Source: Rhodococcus sp. G-MC3
GTDB taxonomy: Bacteria; Actinomycetota; Actinomycetes; Mycobacteriales; Mycobacteriaceae
Length of the DNA: 64,000 nucleotides
Direction of reading: 5' to 3'
Assembly (NCBI RefSeq): GCF_030063335.1
Contig: NZ_JASISW010000011.1
Span: 116,390 to 180,389 of the forward strand
In this document: positions 27,519-36,810 of the stretch, piece after piece
Numbering within the stretch: the stretch's first letter is position 1
Layout: each line of letters begins with the position of its first letter
Notes under the pieces: model-generated
Seen by the model: the letters and a program-made list of their open reading frames with translations, nothing else
Databases searched by the model: none
What the model was told of the DNA's origin: nothing
Made by a program: the position numbers and the translations under genes

Positions 27519-28382
27519 ATGTCCACAACGAGTATCCGTAGCGAGACGGGTTCGCGGCCGTCTCCCCGCACGGGGAAAAAGTTCCGCGGACCGGGCTCGG
27601 TCGGGCCTTTCGGGCTCGGCATCGCAGTCTTGTGGCTGAGTGTGATCGTTCTGCTTCCGTTGGCGGCGCTGACGGTCAAATCGTTCGACGACGGCATCGT
27701 CGGCTTCTGGGATGCAGTGAGTCAGCCGCGTGCGGTGGCGACATTCAAGGTGACGCTCGAGGTATCCATTGCCGCTGCGGTGATCAATTTGTTCCTCGGA
27801 ACTCTGATCGCGTGGGTGCTGGTGCGCGACGAATTTCCAGGAAAGCGATTCGTCAACGCGTTGATCGATTTGCCGTTCGCTCTTCCCACGATCGTCGCCA
27901 GCCTCGTGCTGCTGTCGCTCTACGGTCCGGCGAGTCCGATCGGTCTCGTGTTCAATGCCACCAAACCGGCTGTGGTGGTGGCTTTGCTGTTCGTGACACT
28001 TCCCTTCGTAGTCCGAGCAGTGCAGCCGGTGCTGATCGAACTCGACAAGGAGGTCGAGGACGCCGCGGCATCGCTCGGCGCGAACAACTTGACGATATTC
28101 CGTTCGATCGTGCTTCCTGTCCTGCTGCCGTCGGTGCTGAGCGGAACCGGCCTTGCGTTCGCTCGGGCCATCGGTGAGTTCGGCTCGGTCGTGCTCATCG
28201 GCGGCAACATCCCCGGTGATACTCAGATCGCATCTCAATACATCCGTGAACTCATCGAGTACGACCAGCCGGTCGACGCTGCGGCCATCTCGGTGGTGCT
28301 GCTGGCTCTTGCCTTCGTCGTCCTGTTCGTTCTGCGGATCGTCGGAAATCGGCTTGCACGACGAGAGGAGCAAATGCGATGA
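27519..28382 (+). CDS. cysT: Sulfate ABC transporter permease CysT
   Basis: A 287-residue permease with six predicted membrane helices after a basic, Ser/Arg-rich cytoplasmic N-terminus. The EAA loop that docks on the ATPase is DAAASLGANNLTIFRSIVLP. ATG at 27519, five bases after subI, and a 4-base overlap with cysW (ATGA) show one operon. Forms the sulfate/thiosulfate channel with CysW. Confidence 0.95.
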   Translation: MSTTSIRSETGSRPSPRTGKKFRGPGSVGPFGLGIAVLWLSVIVLLPLAALTVKSFDDGIVGFWDAVSQPRAVATFKVTLEVSIAAAVINLFLGTLIAWVLVRDEFPGKRFVNALIDLPFALPTIVASLVLLSLYGPASPIGLVFNATKPAVVVALLFVTLPFVVRAVQPVLIELDKEVEDAAASLGANNLTIFRSIVLPVLLPSVLSGTGLAFARAIGEFGSVVLIGGNIPGDTQIASQYIRELIEYDQPVDAAAISVVLLALAFVVLFVLRIVGNRLARREEQMR

Positions 28383-29179
28383 AGATCGGGCTACCGGTGA
28401 AGCTCTCGTTGCGTACGATTGCCCTGTTCTACTTGGCGGCACTCGTACTGTTCCCGCTCGGCGCGATTCTGTTCCGAACCTTTCAGGACGGGTTCTCGGA
28501 ATTCTGGGGGCTGATCACTACTCCCGCGGCCCAATCCGCGCTGCAGTTGTCCCTTCTCATCGTCGTGATCGTCGTGCCCATCAATGTTGTGTTCGGTGTC
28601 GTCACCGCACTGGCTCTGGTTCGAGGACGATTCCGAGGCAAGGGAGTTCTGGAAGCCATCGTCGATCTGCCGTTCGCCGTATCGCCCATCGTCACCGGCG
28701 TCGCGCTGATCCTGCTGTGGGGTGCCAACGGGTGGTTCGGCGGTATCGAGAGCCTCGGATTCAAAGTCATCTTCGCCCTCCCCGGCATGGTGATCGCAAC
28801 GATCTTCGTGACCCTTCCATTCGTGGTGCGGGAGGTCGAACCTGTCCTTTATGAGATCGGGGAGGAACAGGAAGAAGCTGCATCGACACTCGGTGCGTCC
28901 TCGCTTCAAACCTTCTGGCGCATCACGCTTCCGGCGATCCGGTGGGGCCTGACCTATGGGATAGTGCTTACGGTGGCGCGATCGCTCGGCGAGTTCGGCG
29001 CCGTCATCATGGTGTCCACCAACCTGCCGGGTATCTCCCAGACACTGACACTCCTGGTCAACTCGCGATACGAGGACTTCAATCAGCAGGGCGCATACGC
29101 TGCGTCGACACTGCTCATGGCAATCGCCGTCATCGTGCTGCTCCTGATGACTGCCCTCGACAAGAAGAGGACGAAGTAA
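28379..29179 (+). CDS. cysW: Sulfate ABC transporter permease CysW
   Basis: A 266-residue permease with six membrane helices. The coupling loop [20 protein letters not shown] and the [18 protein letters not shown] segment are typical of CysW. The start overlaps the cysT stop and the stop shares one base with the cysA start (TAATG), so the complex is made from coupled cistrons. Confidence 0.95.
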   Translation: MKIGLPVKLSLRTIALFYLAALVLFPLGAILFRTFQDGFSEFWGLITTPAAQSALQLSLLIVVIVVPINVVFGVVTALALVRGRFRGKGVLEAIVDLPFAVSPIVTGVALILLWGANGWFGGIESLGFKVIFALPGMVIATIFVTLPFVVREVEPVLYEIGEEQEEAASTLGASSLQTFWRITLPAIRWGLTYGIVLTVARSLGEFGAVIMVSTNLPGISQTLTLLVNSRYEDFNQQGAYAASTLLMAIAVIVLLLMTALDKKRTK

Positions 29180-30246
29180 TGACCGTACAGAAGGCAGGCG
29201 AGATCGAGATCTCCGTCGTCGGTGCCAACAAGAACTACGGTGACTTCGCGGCGCTCGACAACGTGAGCATCGACATCCCGAAGGGATCGTTGACGGCGCT
29301 CCTCGGACCGAGTGGCTCGGGCAAGTCGACGTTGCTCAGGTCGATCGCTGGACTGGAACAACTCGATTCCGGCCAGGTGATTCTCGCCGGCCAGGATGTG
29401 ACGTGGATCAGCCCGCAGAAGCGTGAGATCGGCTTCGTTTTTCAGCACTACGCGGCGTTCAAGCACCTCAGTGTGCGCGACAACGTGGCATTCGGGTTGA
29501 AGATCAGGAAGCGTCCGAAAGCCGAGATCAAGCGGAAGGTCGACGAACTCCTCGAGATCGTCGGGCTTGCGGGGTTCCAGTCGAGGTTCCCGGCTCAGTT
29601 GTCGGGCGGGCAGCGCCAGCGCATGGCTCTTGCTCGGGCGTTGGCCGTGGACCCGCAGGTGCTGCTGCTCGACGAGCCGTTCGGTGCGCTCGACGCCAAG
29701 GTTCGCGAGGATCTGCGAACGTGGTTGCGTCGTCTGCACGACGAAGTTCACGTCACAACGGTTCTCGTCACCCATGACCAGGAGGAGGCGCTCGATGTCG
29801 CCGACAGGATCGCGGTGTTGAACAAGGGACGCATCGAACAGATCGGGTCGCCGGAGGATCTCTACGACCGTCCAGGCAACGACTTCGTGATGTCTTTTCT
29901 CGGGCAGGTTGCCAAACTCAACGGACTGCTCGTGCGACCGCACGACATCCGCGTCGGCAGAGATCCAAGCCTTGCGCTTGCGCAGGAAAACGGCACCGCG
30001 GAGTCGGCGGGTGTTACTCGCGCCATCGTCGAACGCGTCGTGCACCTCGGGTTCGAGGTCAAGGTCGAGCTCAAGAACGCCGCGACGGGGGAGTTGTTCG
30101 CAGCGCAGATCACACGCGGTGACAGCGAAGCGCTTCGATTGAATCCTGGCGAGACCGTGTACGCCCGTGCGACTCGAATTCCCGTGATCGCGTCCTCGGG
30201 CACGCCCACACAAGCAGATCCGCTGGAGAAGGCGACCTCCGGCTAG
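29179..30246 (+). CDS. cysA: Sulfate/thiosulfate import ATP-binding protein CysA
   Basis: A 355-residue ABC ATPase. Walker [10 protein letters not shown] (about 41-49), Q-loop [12 protein letters not shown], signature [15 protein letters not shown], Walker B VLLLDEP with D-loop FGALDAKVR and the switch His in [10 protein letters not shown] are all intact. A C-terminal regulatory TOBE-like domain (about 240-340, [12 protein letters not shown]) is present. It energises CysTW. Last gene of the sulfate uptake operon; the 96-base gap to the next gene holds no clear terminator. Confidence 0.96.
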   Translation: MTVQKAGEIEISVVGANKNYGDFAALDNVSIDIPKGSLTALLGPSGSGKSTLLRSIAGLEQLDSGQVILAGQDVTWISPQKREIGFVFQHYAAFKHLSVRDNVAFGLKIRKRPKAEIKRKVDELLEIVGLAGFQSRFPAQLSGGQRQRMALARALAVDPQVLLLDEPFGALDAKVREDLRTWLRRLHDEVHVTTVLVTHDQEEALDVADRIAVLNKGRIEQIGSPEDLYDRPGNDFVMSFLGQVAKLNGLLVRPHDIRVGRDPSLALAQENGTAESAGVTRAIVERVVHLGFEVKVELKNAATGELFAAQITRGDSEALRLNPGETVYARATRIPVIASSGTPTQADPLEKATSG

Positions 30247-30342
30247 CAACGTGCTCGGCGGAGGAGCCGCTCCACTGCGGAGTGTTCGACGTGACCGACA
30301 ACACGAGGACGCGAGCGCTACCTTTACCTACCGTTGGGGTAC

Positions 30343-31023
30343 ATGCGTGAAATATTCACTTCCCATGCCCGACTTTCTTGGATACTCGCCGGACTTGCTG
30401 GTCTGGTCGGTGCTGCCGCGTTCACCAACACCGCTGGTTACTTCGTCACCTTCATGACGGGAAATACCGAGCGGGCGGCCGTCGGTTTCTTCCGTGGTGA
30501 GCATGCGATGGCTGCAGCAGCAATTCTCTTGATCCTGACCTTCGTCGCTGGAGTCGTCATCGCATCGCTCTGCAGGCGTCACCTGTGGAACGACCATCCC
30601 CACGGCGCGACCGTTTTGACAACGGCTGCTCTGGCCGTCGCGTCTGTCGTCGATGTAGTCATGAGCGGCTGGAGTGCGCCTCAGGTGCAATTTGTGCCGA
30701 TCCTGTTCATCTCGTTCGCGATGGGCGCTTTGAATACATCTTTCGTCAAGAACGGCGAAGTCTCGATTCCGTTGAGCTACGTCACCGGCACCTTGGTGAA
30801 GATGGGTCAGGGAATCGAACGCCACATCAGTGGCGGTACAGCCAAGGATTGGCTCGAATACTTCTTGCTGTACGCAGGTTTCACCGTCGGTGCTGTGATC
30901 GGTGGTCTGATGAGCCTGGCCATCACCGGTCCGCAGATTCTGGTCGCCGCGACGATCGTGTGTGCTGTGACAACGCTCTACACGTACCGACGTACCGAAG
31001 AGAACTCGACGATCCTGGGGTAA
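30343..31023 (+). CDS. DUF1275 (YoaK family) membrane protein
   Basis: A 226-residue protein with about six hydrophobic helices. The TNTAGYFVTFMTGNTERAA segment near the start and GALNTSFVKNGEVSIPLSYVTGTLVKMGQGIE near residue 135 mark the YoaK/DUF1275 family, which is uncharacterised; some members are proposed transporters. ATG 30343 is preferred; a TTG three codons earlier is also in frame. It lies between the two halves of the sulfur system and ends three bases before the convergent chelatase gene. A part in sulfur metabolism is guilt by location only. Confidence 0.85.
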   Translation: MREIFTSHARLSWILAGLAGLVGAAAFTNTAGYFVTFMTGNTERAAVGFFRGEHAMAAAAILLILTFVAGVVIASLCRRHLWNDHPHGATVLTTAALAVASVVDVVMSGWSAPQVQFVPILFISFAMGALNTSFVKNGEVSIPLSYVTGTLVKMGQGIERHISGGTAKDWLEYFLLYAGFTVGAVIGGLMSLAITGPQILVAATIVCAVTTLYTYRRTEENSTILG

Positions 31024-31026
31024 AAC

Positions 31027-31770
31027 TTACGCCGATCGACGAGAAATCAGGCGTCCGGCGGCCGCGTCGTAGCGACTCGAAACGACGTCAGCCACCAGCG
31101 GGTGGTCTCCGAGCGCCTCGGCGTTCGAACACATCAGGTCGGCTACCTCCGCGAAGACACGATCGGTGAGCAGACCGGGCGCGAGGAACCACGGGGCAAC
31201 GACGATTGTGCGTGCCCCCACCGAAGTCAGGCGCGCAACGGATTCTGTGGGTCCGGGATTCTGGGCAGTGGCAAAACATGTCACCGCGGCCGCCCAACGT
31301 GTTCCGGCAAGTACACGCTCGGCGAGGGCTCGCGTGCGTTGATTGGCGGGCATATGAGACGACCCGACTGCGGCAAGGGCAATGCCCACAGTCGAGTCGT
31401 CGATGTCGACACCCGTCTCGATGATCCTGGTGCGTACGACGTCGACCAGTCGCCGATCGTCTCCGAGGACGTCCGATTGCATGAGGGTCAGATGTGGATG
31501 GCGAATTCGGGCAGCCTCCAGCAGGCCGGGGAGATCCACACGGGCGTGGAATGCCGAGCCCAGCAACAACGGAACCACGATCGCTGAATGCACACCGTCT
31601 GCGGCCACCTGGTCGAGAACTGTCTCGACATTGGGCTCGGTCAGATCCAGGTACGCCACTCGTACGTCCAAATCCGGACGACGCAGACGAATCCGATCGA
31701 CCACAGCGCCGACGGTTCGCGCAGAGCGCGGGTCGCGGCTGCCGTGCGCGACAGCGATCAGGGTGCTCAT
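31027..31770 (-). CDS. CbiX/SirB-type sirohydrochlorin chelatase
   Basis: A 247-residue chelatase with two repeated CbiX domains. The HGSRDP motif near residue 9 supplies the metal-binding histidine; the second half starts at VGIALAAVGSSHMPANQR. It inserts iron into sirohydrochlorin to make sirohaem, the cofactor of the sulfite reductase encoded at the head of this operon. Counterpart of Rv2393. A 17-bp repeat upstream duplicates the start region: a second ATG 17 bases earlier opens a 6-codon ORF whose TGA overlaps this ATG. Confidence 0.9.
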   Translation of the reverse strand: MSTLIAVAHGSRDPRSARTVGAVVDRIRLRRPDLDVRVAYLDLTEPNVETVLDQVAADGVHSAIVVPLLLGSAFHARVDLPGLLEAARIRHPHLTLMQSDVLGDDRRLVDVVRTRIIETGVDIDDSTVGIALAAVGSSHMPANQRTRALAERVLAGTRWAAAVTCFATAQNPGPTESVARLTSVGARTIVVAPWFLAPGLLTDRVFAEVADLMCSNAEALGDHPLVADVVSSRYDAAAGRLISRRSA

Positions 31771-31807
31771 GCGTCCACCGTGCTCATGCGTTGACTGTGC
31801 TCACGCG
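31763..31807 (-). repeat. 17-bp tandem repeat between cysN and the chelatase gene
   Basis: Three imperfect copies with 17-base period (31763-31779, 31780-31796, and 31797 onward) span the 30-base gap, the chelatase start codon and the end of cysN. The duplicated ATG creates a tiny ORF whose stop overlaps the chelatase ATG, which could couple translation from cysN. Confidence 0.85.
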
Positions 31808-33123
31808 GGTTGCGGTGAACCGAGTTCGACGGCTGAGAGCGCATCGCCGACGAGTCCCGCCGCCAACGTGTTTCCTCCCGAGGGATCGATCAGCAGGAAG
31901 CTGCCGGTGTGGCGGTTGACTGCGTAGTCGTCGGCGACGATGGGCTCGGCGACCCGGATGGAAATTCGTCCGATGTCGTTGAGCTGCAGAGATTCCGGCG
32001 ATGGTTGCGCGGTGAGGTTCTGCTCGTCGAACTTCTCGACGAGTGAACCGACTATTGCCTGTGTGGTGCGTGTTCCGTGCTTGAGGAGAAGGCGAGCACC
32101 TGCGTGCAGTGGCTTCTCGGCCAGCCAGCACACGGTGGCGTCGAACTCACCGAGAGGTTCCGGTGCGTCCTGCGGCGAGACGATGGTGTCGCCGCGGGAG
32201 ACGTCCACGTCGTCGGCGAGGATGAGTGTGACGCTTCGGCCGGCGTTTGCGGTCCCGAGTTCACCGTCGGCGGTGTCGATGCGCTCGATGGTGGTGCGGG
32301 TCCCGGACGGGAGAACCATGACATCGTCGCCCGGAGAGACGGTACCTGCGGCTACCTGGCCTGCATAGCCGCGGTAATCCGGGAATTCTGCTGTCCGCGG
32401 ACGGATCACGTACTGGACTGGAAAGCGAAGTCCGACACGGTGAGGCTCGGCATCGACCGGGACCGACTCGAGGTGCTCGATGAGCGTCGGTCCGGTGTAG
32501 TACGGAGTGTTGGTCGAAGCAATGGCGACGTTGTCTCCGTGCAGCGCGGACACCGGGATTTCGACGACGTCCTCGGAAGCCCAGCCCAGTGAGGTGGTGA
32601 GTGAGTTGAACTCGGCCGAGATATCGGCGAACACCTGCGCCGGATCCTCGACGAGGTCGATCTTGTTCACGGCCAGTACCAGCTTGGGAACTCCGAGCAA
32701 CGCGAGAACTGCTGCGTGCCTGCGGGTCTGGGTGATGACGCCTTTGCGGGCGTCGACGAGAAGAATGACGAGCTGTGCCGTCGATGCGCCCGAGACCGTG
32801 TTGCGGGTGTATTGAACGTGGCCCGGGGTGTCGGCGAGCACGAACGAGCGCGCAGGTGTCGCGAAGTAGCGGTAGGCGACATCGATGGTGATGCCCTGCT
32901 CGCGCTCGGCGCGAAGCCCGTCGACCAGAAGCGACAGATCGGGAGTGCTGAGTCCGCGATCGACCGACGCACGAGTCACGGCGTCGATCTGGTCGGCGAG
33001 AACAGACTTCGTGTCGTAGAGCAACCGACCGACCAGAGTGGACTTGCCGTCGTCGACGCTGCCCGCGGTGGCCAGACGAAGAAGCTGTGCGCCTTCGGAA
33101 TGACCGGAAAGGAGGTTGCTCAT
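31801..33123 (-). CDS. cysN: Sulfate adenylyltransferase subunit 1 (GTPase)
   Basis: A 440-residue EF-Tu-like GTPase that, with CysD, makes adenosine 5'-phosphosulfate. G1 ATAGSVDDGKST (about 18-29), G2 EREQGITIDVAYRYF, G3 DTPGH and G4 NKIDL are intact, followed by EF-Tu-like beta domains. The APS kinase domain fused to mycobacterial CysNC is absent: the protein stops at the usual CysN end. This matches the presence of an APS-type reductase in the same operon. ATG overlaps the cysD stop (ATGA). Confidence 0.95.
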   Translation of the reverse strand: MSNLLSGHSEGAQLLRLATAGSVDDGKSTLVGRLLYDTKSVLADQIDAVTRASVDRGLSTPDLSLLVDGLRAEREQGITIDVAYRYFATPARSFVLADTPGHVQYTRNTVSGASTAQLVILLVDARKGVITQTRRHAAVLALLGVPKLVLAVNKIDLVEDPAQVFADISAEFNSLTTSLGWASEDVVEIPVSALHGDNVAIASTNTPYYTGPTLIEHLESVPVDAEPHRVGLRFPVQYVIRPRTAEFPDYRGYAGQVAAGTVSPGDDVMVLPSGTRTTIERIDTADGELGTANAGRSVTLILADDVDVSRGDTIVSPQDAPEPLGEFDATVCWLAEKPLHAGARLLLKHGTRTTQAIVGSLVEKFDEQNLTAQPSPESLQLNDIGRISIRVAEPIVADDYAVNRHTGSFLLIDPSGGNTLAAGLVGDALSAVELGSPQPA

Positions 33124-34091
33124 CAGAAATATCCTTCGCGCTTGCGGTCTTCCATGGCAGCCTCGGAGACGCGGTCGTCGCCGCGGGTTGCGCCACGTTC
33201 GGTGAGTCGGGATGCGGCAACCTCGGCGAGGATTGCCTCGTTGTCGGCGGCGTCCGATAGCACCGCACCGGTGGTGGATCCGTCACCGACGGTGCGGTAT
33301 CGCACCGAGAGGGTTTGCAGGTCCTCGGCTTCGGTGGGTCCGCCCCATACACCGGGTGTCATCCACATGCCGTCACGTTGGTAGACCGGCCGCTGGTGGG
33401 CGTAGTAGATGTTTGCCAATTCGACGTTCTCCCTGGCGATGTAGCGCCAGATGTCGAGTTCGGTGAAATTGCTGAGCGGGAACACGCGAACCTGCTCGCC
33501 GGGGGAGTGCTTGCCGTTGTACAGGTTCCAGAGTTCTGGGCGCTGCTTCTTGGGGTCCCATTGGCCGAAGGCGTTGCGCAGCGAAAAGATCCGCTCCTTG
33601 GCGCGTGCGCGCTCTTCGTCGCGACGGGCGCCGCCGAATACGGCGTCGAACCGATTCTCCGAAATGGCATCGAGCAGGGGCACGGTCTGCAGGGGGTTGC
33701 GGATACCGTCGGGACGTTCTGTGAGCCGACCGTCGGCAAGGTAGTCCTCCACCTTCGCAACATGCAGACGCAGGTTGTACTTCGCAACCACATAGTCACG
33801 GAAGTCCAGCACCTCCTGCAGATTGTGGCCGGTGTCGACGTGCAGAAGTGCGAAAGGCAGCGGTGCGGGCCAGAATGCCTTGATCGCCAGGTGCAGTAGA
33901 ACTGTCGAATCCTTGCCCCCGGAGAACAAGATAACCGGGCGCTCGAATTCGCCTGCAACCTCGCGGAAGATGTGGATCGCCTCGGACTCGAGTGCGTCGA
34001 GTGTGTCGAAGCGGTCGCTGTCGATCAGTCTGCGTTCGGCCTTGGCCGTGTCCAATGTTGTCGAATCCAGTGTTGTCGAATCAAGTGTCAT
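33123..34091 (-). CDS. cysD: Sulfate adenylyltransferase subunit 2
   Basis: A 322-residue PP-loop enzyme, catalytic subunit of ATP sulfurylase. The pyrophosphate loop SGGKDSTV (about 54-61) and HVDTGHNLQEVLDFRD, GARRDEERARAKERIFS and the C-terminal KREGYF ending are characteristic. The ATG at 34091 overlaps the cysH stop. The first 15 residues contain an in-frame TLDST repeat from a 15-bp DNA duplication, an addition absent from typical CysD. Confidence 0.96.
   Translation of the reverse strand: MTLDSTTLDSTTLDTAKAERRLIDSDRFDTLDALESEAIHIFREVAGEFERPVILFSGGKDSTVLLHLAIKAFWPAPLPFALLHVDTGHNLQEVLDFRDYVVAKYNLRLHVAKVEDYLADGRLTERPDGIRNPLQTVPLLDAISENRFDAVFGGARRDEERARAKERIFSLRNAFGQWDPKKQRPELWNLYNGKHSPGEQVRVFPLSNFTELDIWRYIARENVELANIYYAHQRPVYQRDGMWMTPGVWGGPTEAEDLQTLSVRYRTVGDGSTTGAVLSDAADNEAILAEVAASRLTERGATRGDDRVSEAAMEDRKREGYF
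34051..34091 (-). repeat. 15-bp tandem repeat at the cysD 5' end
   Basis: Two full copies (34051-34065, 34066-34080) and a partial third copy up to the start codon add TLDST repeats to the N-terminus of CysD. Confidence 0.85.
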
Positions 34092-34798
34092 GAGGCGTGC
34101 AACCCACATTCGGTTTTGGCCTTACCGGCCCACCGACCGCTACGCGGATCGGCGCCGGGGGCGGGCTTGATGGTGCAGGGTGCGCACCCGATCGATGGAT
34201 AACCTTCGTCGACGAGCGGGTTGACGAGGATGGAGTGCTCGTCGATGTACTGCTGCATCTCGTCGTCGGACCACGCGGCGATGGGGTTGATCTTCACGAG
34301 ACCGAAGGCGTCGTCGAAGGAGATCAGAGGGGCGTTGGCGCGGGTGGGTGCCTCGACGCGGCGGATGCCCGTAACCCACGCGCTGTAGTTCGCCAGTTCC
34401 TTCTTCAGGGGCGCAACCTTGCGCATCGCGCAGCATCGGTTGGGCTCGCGTGCGAAGAGATCTTTGCCTTCGATCGAATCCTGCTGTGCGACGGTCGTCT
34501 CGGCGCGTGCATTGACGATCTTCACTCCGTAGACGGCCTCGACGGCATCACGTGTGCCGATTGTCTCGGCAAAGTGGTATCCGGTGTCCAGGAACAGCAC
34601 GTCCACGCCTGGATGAATCTGCGCTGCAAGGTGAACCAGTACTCCGTCTTGCATGTTCGAGGCAACGATGAAGGCGTTTCCGAATTCGCGTTCGGTCCAC
34701 TCGAGCAGTTCTGTCGCGTTGGCCCCATCCAGTTCGCGGGCACCGCGTTCGGCGATCGCCTTCAACTGATCAACAGAAAGATCCAACCTTGTGTTCAT
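34088..34798 (-). CDS. cysH: Phosphoadenylyl/adenylyl-sulfate reductase, iron-sulfur (APS) type
   Basis: A 236-residue reductase that produces sulfite using thioredoxin. The cysteine pairs RCCAMRK (near 119) and GCAPC (near 209) are the four ligands of the 4Fe-4S cluster that separates APS reductases from PAPS reductases. FLDTGYHFAET and the C-terminal GKAKTECGLH, with the catalytic cysteine, are intact. APS use fits the lack of an APS kinase domain in the operon. Start overlaps the sir stop and stop overlaps the cysD start. Confidence 0.95.
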   Translation of the reverse strand: MNTRLDLSVDQLKAIAERGARELDGANATELLEWTEREFGNAFIVASNMQDGVLVHLAAQIHPGVDVLFLDTGYHFAETIGTRDAVEAVYGVKIVNARAETTVAQQDSIEGKDLFAREPNRCCAMRKVAPLKKELANYSAWVTGIRRVEAPTRANAPLISFDDAFGLVKINPIAAWSDDEMQQYIDEHSILVNPLVDEGYPSIGCAPCTIKPAPGADPRSGRWAGKAKTECGLHAS

Positions 34799-36528
34799 CG
34801 CAAATCCGCCTCGTCTGCTCGCACGGCCCACTGTGCAAACCGTTCGCTGTCGTCGCGGTGCTTGATGAAGTTCCGCACCACTCGTTCGATGTAATCGCCC
34901 AGCTCGGTGCTGTTCACCTTGTGCTGGCGCAGCTTTCGTCCGAACGCACTGTCCAGGCCGAGGCTGCCACCAAGGTGAACCTGGAAACCCTCGACCTGAT
35001 TCCCGTTGCCGTCGTCGACGAGCATTCCCTTGAACCCGATGTCAGCGATTTGAGAGCGCGCGCAGGAATTGGGGCAACCGTTGATGTTGATGGTCACCGG
35101 CACGTCGAGCTGCTGGTTGATGTCGGCGAGGCGCTGTTCCAGGTCGGGAACGAGTACCTGTGAGCGCTTGCGTGTTTCGGCGAACGACAGCTTGCAGAAT
35201 TCGATGCCGCTGCACGCCATCAGGTTCTTGCGCCAGTGCGACGGCCGTGCAGGCAGGCCGAGTGCATCGAGATCGGAAATCAGTTCTTCGAGCTTGTCGT
35301 CGGGAACGTCGAGGACGATGAGCTTTTGGTACGGCGTGAAACGGAGGCGATCGGAGCCTGCCTTTTCTGCCGCATCGGCGACCTTCGCCATGATCGTCCC
35401 GGAGATTCGGCCGGCGATCGGCGCGACACCGACCGCGTTGAGGCCGTTCTTGAGCTTCTGGATGCCGACGTGATCGCGAGGGCGGGTCGGCTTCTCGGGA
35501 GCAGGCCCGTCGACCAGCTTGCGGTGCAGGTATTCGTCCTCCAGAACCTGGCGGAACTTCTCGATTCCCCAGTCCTTGATGAGGAATTTCAGACGCGCCT
35601 TGGTACGCAGACGACGGTAGCCGTAGTCGCGGAAAATCGAGACGACGCCTTCCCACACGTCGGGGACGTCGGCGAGCGGTACCCACACCCCTACACGCTG
35701 CGCGAGCATCGGGTTGGTGGACAGTCCGCCGCCGACCCAGAGATCGAGACCGGGACCGTGCTCGGGGTGGTTGACTCCGATGAACGCGACATCGTTGATT
35801 TCGTGGACTACGTCCTGGAGGCCGGAGATCGCAGTCTTGAACTTGCGAGGCAGGTTCGAGTACTCGGGCTTGCCGATGTAGCGCTCGACGATCTCGTCGA
35901 TGGCAGGTGTCGGGTCGAGAACTTCGTCGACGGCCTCCCCGGCGAGGGGTGAACCAAGGACGACACGTGGGCAGTCGCCGCACGCCTCGGTGGTCTTCAG
36001 TCCTACGGCCTCGATTCGGCGCCAGATCTCGGGAACGTTCTCGATCTCGATCCAGTGGTACTGGACGTTCTCGCGATCCGACAGATCGGCGGTGTCGCGC
36101 GCGAATTCCTTCGAGATGCCCGCGAGAGTGCGAAACTGCTCCAGGTTGAGCGCCCCGGCGTCGCACCGGATACGCATCATGAAGTGCTTGGCTTCGAGAA
36201 GATCGATGTTCTCGTCGCCGGTGAAGGTGCCGTCGTAGCCCTGCTCACGTTGGGTGTAGAGACCCCACCAACGCATACGACCGCGAAGGTCGCCCTTGTC
36301 GATGCTGTCGAAACCCTGCTTCGAGTAGATGTTCTCGATGCGCGCACGCACGTTCAGTGGGTTGTCGTCCTTCTTGGCCTGCTCGTTGGCATTGAGCGGC
36401 TCACGGTAGCCGAGGGCCCACTGGCCCTCGGCACGTCGTTTCGTCGGCCGGGCGGTGCGCTCCCTCGGGGCTACGCGCGGAGGCGTTGACGAGGCCGCGT
36501 CTGTAGCGGCGTCGGTGGTCGACGACAT
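34795..36528 (-). CDS. sir: Ferredoxin-dependent sulfite reductase (sirohaem, 4Fe-4S)
   Basis: A 577-residue enzyme reducing sulfite to sulfide with six electrons. Two ferredoxin-like/nitrite-sulfite reductase repeats are present; the cluster/sirohaem ligands are CSGIEFC near residue 450 and CPNSC near 494, and substrate-binding Arg/Lys-rich segments include RMRWWGLYTQR and TTEACGDCPR. Counterpart of Rv2391 (nirA). ATG at 36528 has AGGAG eight bases upstream; the frame open further upstream lacks conservation. It is the first structural gene of the operon, 146 bases after a cysteine-rich leader ORF. Confidence 0.95.
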   Translation of the reverse strand: MSSTTDAATDAASSTPPRVAPRERTARPTKRRAEGQWALGYREPLNANEQAKKDDNPLNVRARIENIYSKQGFDSIDKGDLRGRMRWWGLYTQREQGYDGTFTGDENIDLLEAKHFMMRIRCDAGALNLEQFRTLAGISKEFARDTADLSDRENVQYHWIEIENVPEIWRRIEAVGLKTTEACGDCPRVVLGSPLAGEAVDEVLDPTPAIDEIVERYIGKPEYSNLPRKFKTAISGLQDVVHEINDVAFIGVNHPEHGPGLDLWVGGGLSTNPMLAQRVGVWVPLADVPDVWEGVVSIFRDYGYRRLRTKARLKFLIKDWGIEKFRQVLEDEYLHRKLVDGPAPEKPTRPRDHVGIQKLKNGLNAVGVAPIAGRISGTIMAKVADAAEKAGSDRLRFTPYQKLIVLDVPDDKLEELISDLDALGLPARPSHWRKNLMACSGIEFCKLSFAETRKRSQVLVPDLEQRLADINQQLDVPVTININGCPNSCARSQIADIGFKGMLVDDGNGNQVEGFQVHLGGSLGLDSAFGRKLRQHKVNSTELGDYIERVVRNFIKHRDDSERFAQWAVRADEADLR

Positions 36529-36674
36529 CGATGTGCTCCTGAATCTTTCACTTCCGGGCGGCCAAGGGGAGGGGCTGAGGCTTACCGCTTGCACGCGACA
36601 CCGGACGGATCGTGGGATCTGACTGGATGGATCTGCTGAAGGTCTTCGCTGGAGCGAGCCGACGCAGAGCGCGG
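36529..36674 (-). other. Leader-to-sir untranslated region
   Basis: 146 bases separate the cysteine-rich leader stop from the sir start. Apart from the AGGAG ribosome site there is no obvious strong hairpin with a U run, so any attenuation would act through the leader translation itself, Rho, or masking of the ribosome site rather than a classic terminator. Confidence 0.5.
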
Positions 36675-36767
36675 CTACAGGCTTTTACAGCATCGACACG
36701 AGGAACTGCAGACACGCTTGAGATCGACATGGCGACGCGCCACAAGTCGGATCCCGGAGTCACTCAC
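36675..36767 (-). CDS. Cysteine-rich leaderless leader peptide of the sulfate assimilation operon
   Basis: A 30-codon ORF beginning GTG at 36767 and ending TAG at 36675-36677. It contains LVARRHVDLKRVC and ends CSSSCRCCKSL, four cysteines in the last 11 residues. The middle matches the LVARRHVDL core of peptides found before sulfur operons across actinobacteria. A -10-like CACAAT ends seven bases before the GTG, the same spacing as at the subI leader, so the mRNA probably starts at this codon. In mycobacteria polycysteine leaders of this kind act as cysteine-responsive attenuators; cysteine starvation would stall the ribosome and raise operon expression. A shorter start at 36743 is possible. 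Confidence 0.8.
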   Translation of the reverse strand: MSDSGIRLVARRHVDLKRVCSSSCRCCKSL

Positions 36768-36774
36768 GTCGACC

Positions 36775-36780
36775 ATTGTG
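36775..36780 (-). promoter_or_regulatory. -10 element for the sir-cysHDN leader transcript
   Basis: CACAAT on the minus strand, four of six matches to TATAAT, ending seven bases before the leader GTG. No good -35 is seen, which fits a promoter needing an activator. Confidence 0.45.
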
Positions 36781-36810
36781 CCACGACATTCGCCCTGGTC
36801 CGACCCCAGC

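Noticed and set aside
31801..33123. cysN as a CysNC fusion with APS kinase
   Set aside because: The protein ends after the EF-Tu-like domains; no P-loop kinase domain follows, and the reductase is the APS type.
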